Source: Lentisphaerota bacterium (GTDB lineage Bacteria > Verrucomicrobiota > Lentisphaeria > Victivallales > UBA1829). Taken from it: a DNA stretch of 64,000 nucleotides. The stretch covers positions 92,991 through 156,990 of the forward strand of contig SUVR01000001.1 in assembly GCA_015061915.1 (NCBI GenBank). The letters are read 5' to 3'. Numbering within the stretch: the stretch's first letter is position 1; each line of letters begins with the position of its first letter. The notes beneath the pieces are model-generated. The model searched no databases. It saw only the letters and a list, made by a program, of their open reading frames with translations, and was not told where the DNA came from. Shown one piece after another: positions 59,790 to 64,000 of this stretch. A program made the position numbers and the translations under genes.

Positions 59790-59925
59790 GCGCAGGGCGC
59801 AGACCCGCCCGGCACACGCCGGGCGCGCCTTTACCGGCGGCACGGCTAAGCCGCCCGCCGGTAAAGGCAGCCGGAGCGTTCCGACGGTTTTCCGTCGGAA
59901 CGCTCCGGAGGTCTGCGCCCTGCGC
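59790..59925. repeat. cloverleaf-like nested inverted-repeat element B (GC-rich)
   Basis: A perfect 16-bp outer inverted repeat (59790-59805 with 59910-59925, containing GCGCAGGGCGCAGAC) encloses three perfect hairpins. Arm 1 is CGCCCGGC / GCCGGGCG (59806-59825), arm 2 is GCCTTTACCGGCGG / CCGCCGGTAAAGGC with an inner CGGC / GCCG (59827-59868), arm 3 is a 17-bp stem starting CCGGAGCGTTCCGACGG with a TTTT loop (59871-59908). It lies between ileS and the M24 peptidase gene, is much richer in GC than its surroundings, and encodes nothing. Confidence 0.92.
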
Positions 59926-59936
59926 GTGACTGTGCG

Positions 59937-61064
59937 TTACACGATCAGTTCTTTTTCCATAGTGCAGAGATTTTCGTATCCGTCTTCCCGGATGACGACC
60001 AGATCTTCGAGGCGGATCCCGCCCCATTCCGGATCATAGAGCCCGGGTTCCACGCTGACGACGGCGCCTGCGGGCAGGGGATTGGGATTGCCGGGAGAGA
60101 GCCGCGGCTGTTCATGGATATCCAGTCCCACACCGTGACCGAGACCGTGGATGAATCCGCACGGGATGCCGTCGGCATTTTTATGTGCGGTGAAGCCGTC
60201 TGCTTCCATGCTGCGGGCTGCGCAGTTGTGAACATCGGCGCCCACAGCGCCGGCTTTGAGCATGGCGAGGGATTTTTCTGCCGCCTTGAGGACGGATGCA
60301 AACGCCCGTTCTGTCTTGGGGTTCACGGGTTTGCCCTTGCAGAAAGTCCGGGTCATATCGCCCCAGTATCCGGTCCGGTCGCTGCGTGGGAAGATGTCGC
60401 ACACGATCGGTTCACCGGCACGCAGGGGGCCTTCGCCGATGCAATGGGGAGCGGCGCCCTGTTTTCCGCCGGCGATGATGGTGCGGTCGGCGGTATATCC
60501 CTGCCGTTTGAACTCGGCTTCCACCTCGCTGCGGACATATTCGCTGGTCAACAGTTCTCCATCCTTCCGGACGAGCATATTATGGCAGTTCACGCCTGCC
60601 TGCCGGATCATCTCCTGCACCATACGCATGGCGTTTTCTGTCGTTTTCATGGCATGGCGGATTTTCTCGATCTCCTCCTCATTTTTGATAGCGCGTTCCG
60701 GAAAAAAATCGCCATCCATCGTACGTACAATGATCCCTGCATTGCGCATCCGGTCCGCATACGCCACGGGGAAGGAATCCGGCACGATCCACTCATTGAT
60801 CCCGGTATATTCCGGCAGACCGAGGAGGATATCCCGTTTTCCGGTCTTGCGGATGATGTCGTTCCGGTCCCGCACGATTACGTGGCTGTGCGCCTCGTCC
60901 ATTGCCCGTGAGAGTTCCAGAACGGAGACGGCGATATACTGTTTTCCGTCAGCCTCATAGTAGAGAAATTCGTCATGTGCATTGAATCCGCTGCCGTAGA
61001 GAATATTGGAATCCGCACTGCCTGCGGAGATGAGTCTGCCGACCCGGTTTTGACTTTTTTCCAT
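59937..61064 (-). CDS. Xaa-Pro peptidase-like M24 family metallopeptidase
   Basis: A 375-residue aminopeptidase-P-type protein. Residues 1-140 form the N-terminal creatinase-like domain. The C-terminal pita-bread domain carries metal ligands in order: CDIFPRSDRTGYWGDMTRTF (two Asp), GLGHGVGLDIHEQP (His), VSVEPGLYDPEWGG (Glu) and GIRLEDLVVI (Glu). These are the five ligands of M24 enzymes. Members cleave the bond before proline in peptides. ATG 61064 has AGGAG 11 nt upstream. It is divergent from plsY. Confidence 0.9.
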   Translation of the reverse strand: MEKSQNRVGRLISAGSADSNILYGSGFNAHDEFLYYEADGKQYIAVSVLELSRAMDEAHSHVIVRDRNDIIRKTGKRDILLGLPEYTGINEWIVPDSFPVAYADRMRNAGIIVRTMDGDFFPERAIKNEEEIEKIRHAMKTTENAMRMVQEMIRQAGVNCHNMLVRKDGELLTSEYVRSEVEAEFKRQGYTADRTIIAGGKQGAAPHCIGEGPLRAGEPIVCDIFPRSDRTGYWGDMTRTFCKGKPVNPKTERAFASVLKAAEKSLAMLKAGAVGADVHNCAARSMEADGFTAHKNADGIPCGFIHGLGHGVGLDIHEQPRLSPGNPNPLPAGAVVSVEPGLYDPEWGGIRLEDLVVIREDGYENLCTMEKELIV

Positions 61065-61160
61065 AGAAAAAGTGGCTCCTGACTTGTAAAATTGAAATTT
61101 GATAATAAATTTTAATGAAACAATATATCTTGTCAACCGGTGAAACGCAAGGAAACAACT

Positions 61161-61817
61161 ATGGAAAATCAGGAAATTTGCACATTTGTTGCGGCGGCAG
61201 TGATCTCTTATCTTTCCGGTTCTGTGCCGTACGGATATCTGATCGGGAAGATGAAGGGAATCGACATCCGTCAGCACGGCAGCTGCAACATCGGAGCGAC
61301 CAATGTAACCCGTGTACTGGGCAAAGGCTGGGGACGCCTCTGTTTTGCCTGCGACTTTCTGAAGGGATGTCTCCCGGTTTTTCTGCTCTCTCTGTTCTTC
61401 TGCAAGGATGCAGTCACGCTGAAATATCTCCCTGTTCTCTGCGCACTTTTTGCGGTTCTCGGTCATATTTTTCCGGTCTGGCTGAAGTTCAAAGGCGGTA
61501 AGGGTATCGCGGTTGCAGCCGGAGCGATCTTTGCGCTGGCACCCTTGACACTGGTATGCGGTCTGATCGTCTGGGCGGTTACTTTCTTTGCTTCCCGTTA
61601 CGTTTCTCTCGCCAGTATTTTTGCTGCGGCATCTCTGCCGGTTTTCTGTTTTATTTATTCCTATGTTTTTCACTGGGAAGTCGGCGGTTTCTCTCTGGTG
61701 AGACTGCTCCTGCTGATCGTGCTTGCGGTGTTGGCGATCCTGAAACATACCTCCAATATCAAACGCCTTTTGAACGGAACGGAAAACCGTTTTGAGAAAA
61801 AGAAAAAAGCGGAATAA
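61161..61817 (+). CDS. plsY: acyl-phosphate:glycerol-3-phosphate acyltransferase
   Basis: Transfers an acyl group from acyl-phosphate to glycerol 3-phosphate, the first step of phospholipid synthesis. The 218 residues give several membrane helices and PlsY motifs: SGSVPYGYLIGK, the GSCNIGATNVTRVLG loop and KFKGGKGIAVAAG. A basic tail extends the C-terminus. ATG 61161 follows AAGGAAAC; an in-frame GTG seven codons earlier is less likely. It lies 15 nt before gpsA, whose product makes its substrate. Confidence 0.94.
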   Translation: MENQEICTFVAAAVISYLSGSVPYGYLIGKMKGIDIRQHGSCNIGATNVTRVLGKGWGRLCFACDFLKGCLPVFLLSLFFCKDAVTLKYLPVLCALFAVLGHIFPVWLKFKGGKGIAVAAGAIFALAPLTLVCGLIVWAVTFFASRYVSLASIFAAASLPVFCFIYSYVFHWEVGGFSLVRLLLLIVLAVLAILKHTSNIKRLLNGTENRFEKKKKAE

Positions 61818-61832
61818 CAAGGGGAAAGCGTT

Positions 61833-62852
61833 ATGAGCAGAAAGAAAAACTCTGTCATGAAAATTGCAGTGCTCGGTGATGGCGGCTGGGGTACGGCTCT
61901 GGCTCTGACTGCGTACAATAACGGACACCATGTGATCGTTTGGGGCGCCTTTCAGGAGAATGTGGATGCAGTCAACCGGGACCATAAAAACCGTTTCCTT
62001 GCCGGAGTGGATCTGCCCCATGATCTGCCGTTTACCACCGACATGAAAGAAGCCGTTTCCGGTGCGCAGCTGGTGGTACTTGCTTCTCCCTCCCAGTATC
62101 TGCGGGGGACCGTGACGGCACTGGCGCCGTATCTGGACCGGAAAAATCAGATCGTGGTGGATATTTCCAAAGGGATCGAAGTCGGCACGCTGCTGCGGAT
62201 GAGTGAGCTTTGCGAGTCCATTCTGGGCAGGACCCGCTATGTGGTGCTTTCCGGCCCCAGCCACGCGGAGGAAGTCTCCCGCAAAGTTCCGACAGCCGTT
62301 GTTGCGGCATCGCAGGATACCGCGGCGGCGAAGATGGTGCAGAAAGCGTTTATGAACAATGTGTTCCGGGTCTATACGGCAAAAGATGTCGTGGGCGTGG
62401 AGCTGGGCGGTGCCCTGAAAAATGTGTTTGCCATCGCCGCCGGGATCATTGATGGTGCCGGGATGGGCGATAACACCAAAGCCGCACTGATGACCCGCGG
62501 GATCACGGAAATGGCGCGTCTGGGCGTGAAACTGGGCGGACAACGCCGCACGTTCAGCGGTCTTTCCGGGATTGGGGACCTGATCGTGACCTGTATGAGC
62601 CGTCACAGCCGCAACCGTTATGTGGGCGAAGAACTGGGTAAAGGTCGTACGCTGGATGAGATTATTCAATCGATGAATATGGTGGTCGCGGAAGGCGTGA
62701 AGACTTGTGAAGGTGCTTACGAACTGGCGCAGAAAGCAGGCGTGGAAACGCCGATCGTCAACGGGATCTATGAGGTCCTGTACCGGAACCGGAAGCCGCT
62801 GGAAGTTCTGGCGGATCTGATGAACCGGAAAGCGAAGCCGGAGCAGGATTGA
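61833..62852 (+). CDS. gpsA: glycerol-3-phosphate dehydrogenase (NAD(P)+)
   Basis: Reduces dihydroxyacetone phosphate to glycerol 3-phosphate for phospholipids. The 339 residues have the Rossmann motif LGDGGWGTALA, LSGPSHAEEV, and the catalytic Lys region GVELGGALKNVFAIAAG. GLSGIGDLIVTCMSRHSRNR marks the substrate-binding domain. GGGGAAAG precedes ATG 61833; an ATG eight codons later would be the minimal start. Pairs functionally with plsY directly upstream. Confidence 0.96.
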   Translation: MSRKKNSVMKIAVLGDGGWGTALALTAYNNGHHVIVWGAFQENVDAVNRDHKNRFLAGVDLPHDLPFTTDMKEAVSGAQLVVLASPSQYLRGTVTALAPYLDRKNQIVVDISKGIEVGTLLRMSELCESILGRTRYVVLSGPSHAEEVSRKVPTAVVAASQDTAAAKMVQKAFMNNVFRVYTAKDVVGVELGGALKNVFAIAAGIIDGAGMGDNTKAALMTRGITEMARLGVKLGGQRRTFSGLSGIGDLIVTCMSRHSRNRYVGEELGKGRTLDEIIQSMNMVVAEGVKTCEGAYELAQKAGVETPIVNGIYEVLYRNRKPLEVLADLMNRKAKPEQD

Positions 62853-62859
62853 CCGCTTT

Positions 62860-63210
62860 ATGGATGAAATATTTGCAGATTTCGAGTGTAAACGGTGCGG
62901 TAAATGCTGCCGCAAGCACGGGACCGTGCGTCTGAATGATGCGGAAGTCAACGCCATTGCCGATTTTCTGAAGATGGAAGTTCCCGCCTTTACGGATCAG
63001 TACACCGATCTGCTGCCGGACCGGTCCGGCTTGACTTTGACCGAGTTTGAAAACGGGGATTGTATCTTCTTCCGGGAAGGTGCAGGCTGCCTCATCAACC
63101 CGGTCAAGCCGAAACAGTGTCGGGATTTTCCGTATTACTGGAACTTTCCCGGCTGGGAGGAAGTCTGCGAGGGCGGCAAAGCAATGATGAAGAAAAGAGC
63201 GAAACAATAA
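62860..63210 (+). CDS. YkgJ-family cysteine-cluster protein
   Basis: A 116-residue protein with the cluster CKRCGKCCRKHG near the N-terminus and further cysteines in NGDCIFF, GAGCLINPVKPKQCRDFP. This spacing defines the YkgJ family (zinc- or Fe-S-binding; function unknown). The start lies 7 nt after the gpsA stop and a weak site precedes it. It is translated with plsY and gpsA. Confidence 0.85.
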   Translation: MDEIFADFECKRCGKCCRKHGTVRLNDAEVNAIADFLKMEVPAFTDQYTDLLPDRSGLTLTEFENGDCIFFREGAGCLINPVKPKQCRDFPYYWNFPGWEEVCEGGKAMMKKRAKQ

Positions 63211-63236
63211 CATATATCAGAAGAAGGAAAGAAGAA

Positions 63237-64000
63237 ATGACAATGTATCCGAAGATTTATCTCGGTCTTGACAACTGTGTGGCAAGCAAGCGCTGGTGCG
63301 AACCGACACACTGGATGAACCTCTGCGAAAAATGCGGTGTTTACTACGTGGAAGCCAGCGCCGACAACGAGATCGACCCCCTTTACACCACGGCTGATTA
63401 TCTGGATGACTGGGCGGCGGCGGTTCTGGCGGATGCCAATAAGACCGGTGTCAAAGTCGCCAATCTCTACTCCGGACACGGCACCTATGCCACGCTGGGG
63501 CTTGCCCACCCGGATGTGCGCGTCCGGAACCGGATCCATCACGACTGGCTGGACCGGATGGTGGACCTTGCTGCGAAGATGAATGCCGGTCTCGGTTTCT
63601 TCTGTCATGCCTTCGATCAGGCGACTCTGAACGATCCCGCCCGCTATGCGTTTGCATACAACGATCTGACGGAACGGCTTGCTGCACTCGCCGCATACGC
63701 CGCCGAAAAGAAACTGGATTCCATCGGCGTGGAGCAGATGTACACCCCCCATCAGGTGCCCTGGACCGTCGCCAACGCCGGACAGCTTCTGAAAGACTGT
63801 TACGCAAAGAACGGTAAGGATTTTTATCTGACGATCGATACCGGTCACCAGTCCGGACAGCGCAAGTTCGCTGCGAAAGATGATGCCGCCACCATCGCCG
63901 CCTTCAACTCCATCCGGGAAAAAGGCAGAGCGGAAGGGATCTACCTCGGTTCCGCCGCTGCAGAAAGAGCCATCGTTTCCGGCGCCCTGAACGGCGTCAG
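63237..64000 (+). CDS. TIM-barrel protein, sugar isomerase/epimerase-like (partial)
   Basis: The first 254 residues of a protein that runs off the window end without a stop. It begins MTMYPKIYLGLDNCVASKRW with AAGGAAAG before the ATG. Strand segments such as YYVEASADNE, GVKVANLYSGHG, GLGFFCHAF, IGVEQMYTPH with Glu and LTIDTGHQSG with Asp-His match the metal sites of xylose-isomerase-like TIM barrels. The substrate is unknown. It follows the YkgJ-type gene by 26 nt. Confidence 0.75.
   Translation, partial: MTMYPKIYLGLDNCVASKRWCEPTHWMNLCEKCGVYYVEASADNEIDPLYTTADYLDDWAAAVLADANKTGVKVANLYSGHGTYATLGLAHPDVRVRNRIHHDWLDRMVDLAAKMNAGLGFFCHAFDQATLNDPARYAFAYNDLTERLAALAAYAAEKKLDSIGVEQMYTPHQVPWTVANAGQLLKDCYAKNGKDFYLTIDTGHQSGQRKFAAKDDAATIAAFNSIREKGRAEGIYLGSAAAERAIVSGALNGV

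Noticed and set aside
59937..62957. Treating the 1006-codon minus-strand frame as one giant protein
   Set aside because: Only the last 375 codons are a real M24 peptidase. The upstream 630 codons are antisense to plsY and gpsA.

Overview
This 64 kb window looks like a piece of a bacterial chromosome of about 50-55% GC (judged by eye). It carries housekeeping genes mixed with small accessory operons. The best guess for the organism is an anaerobic, gut-type member of the PVC group near Lentisphaerota/Victivallales. The reasons are [FeFe]-hydrogenase maturases (HydE, HydG), a pyrophosphate-dependent phosphofructokinase with an archaeal-type phosphoglycerate mutase, pseudopilin-like proteins, glycoside hydrolases, a ceramidase-like protein, and Kdo transferase (a Gram-negative envelope). 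This placement is inference; no rRNA is present to test it. I saw no rRNA, tRNA, CRISPR array, transposase, integrase or prophage gene.

Layout. 0-0.5 kb: start of a ribosomal operon (rpmJ, rpsM) on the minus strand. 0.6-2.6 kb: hydG and a TM1266-type regulator behind a long leader. 2.6-7.6 kb: a four-gene minus-strand operon joining a secretin to a MacA/MacB-type exporter. 7.7-10.4 kb: an oxidoreductase with a histone-H1-like tail, divergent from apgM. 10.5-10.8 kb: first copy of a hairpin-rich dispersed repeat. 10.9-12.8 kb: argH and a secreted protein. 13-16.2 kb: TRL-like lipoprotein, prmC, lipoprotein, GGQ release-factor-like protein, pyrF. 16.3-21.8 kb: minus-strand operon YchJ-like, YhcH-like, hydE, GH20-like, GH78-like. 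22-24.2 kb: two pseudopilins and a TIM-barrel isomerase. 24.4-25 kb: an ECF-type sigma factor. 25.2-30.6 kb: a 29-residue COX24-type protein, a TPR protein, DUF486, rpsO and pnp. 30.6-30.8 kb: inverted second copy of the dispersed repeat. 31-38.4 kb: pfp, gatC, gatA, thioredoxin-fold/TPR protein, phosphoesterase, and a homocysteine methyltransferase/MTHFR fusion. 38.5-48.3 kb: HU, hisS, DAHP synthase, valS, a 1012-residue tandem phosphoesterase, and a phosphohexomutase. 48.4-52.4 kb: an extended SDR (minus), waaA and a ceramidase-like gene (plus). 52.45-59.7 kb: minus-strand group ileS, zinc-ribbon/coiled-coil protein, trpS, small secreted protein. 59.8-64 kb: a GC-rich cloverleaf palindrome, an M24 peptidase (minus), then plsY, gpsA, a YkgJ-type protein and a truncated TIM-barrel gene.

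How the genes work together. Many pairs overlap by 4 nt or sit a few bases apart, so translational coupling is likely. Recognisable promoters resemble TTGNNN-16/17-TATATT, several with a TGn extended -10. The most unusual items are the secretin-MacAB operon, two nested cloverleaf-like inverted-repeat elements (52.5 and 59.8 kb), the dispersed repeat pair (10.5 and 30.6 kb), the histone-like tail on an oxidoreductase, and the low-complexity zinc-ribbon membrane protein between ileS and trpS.
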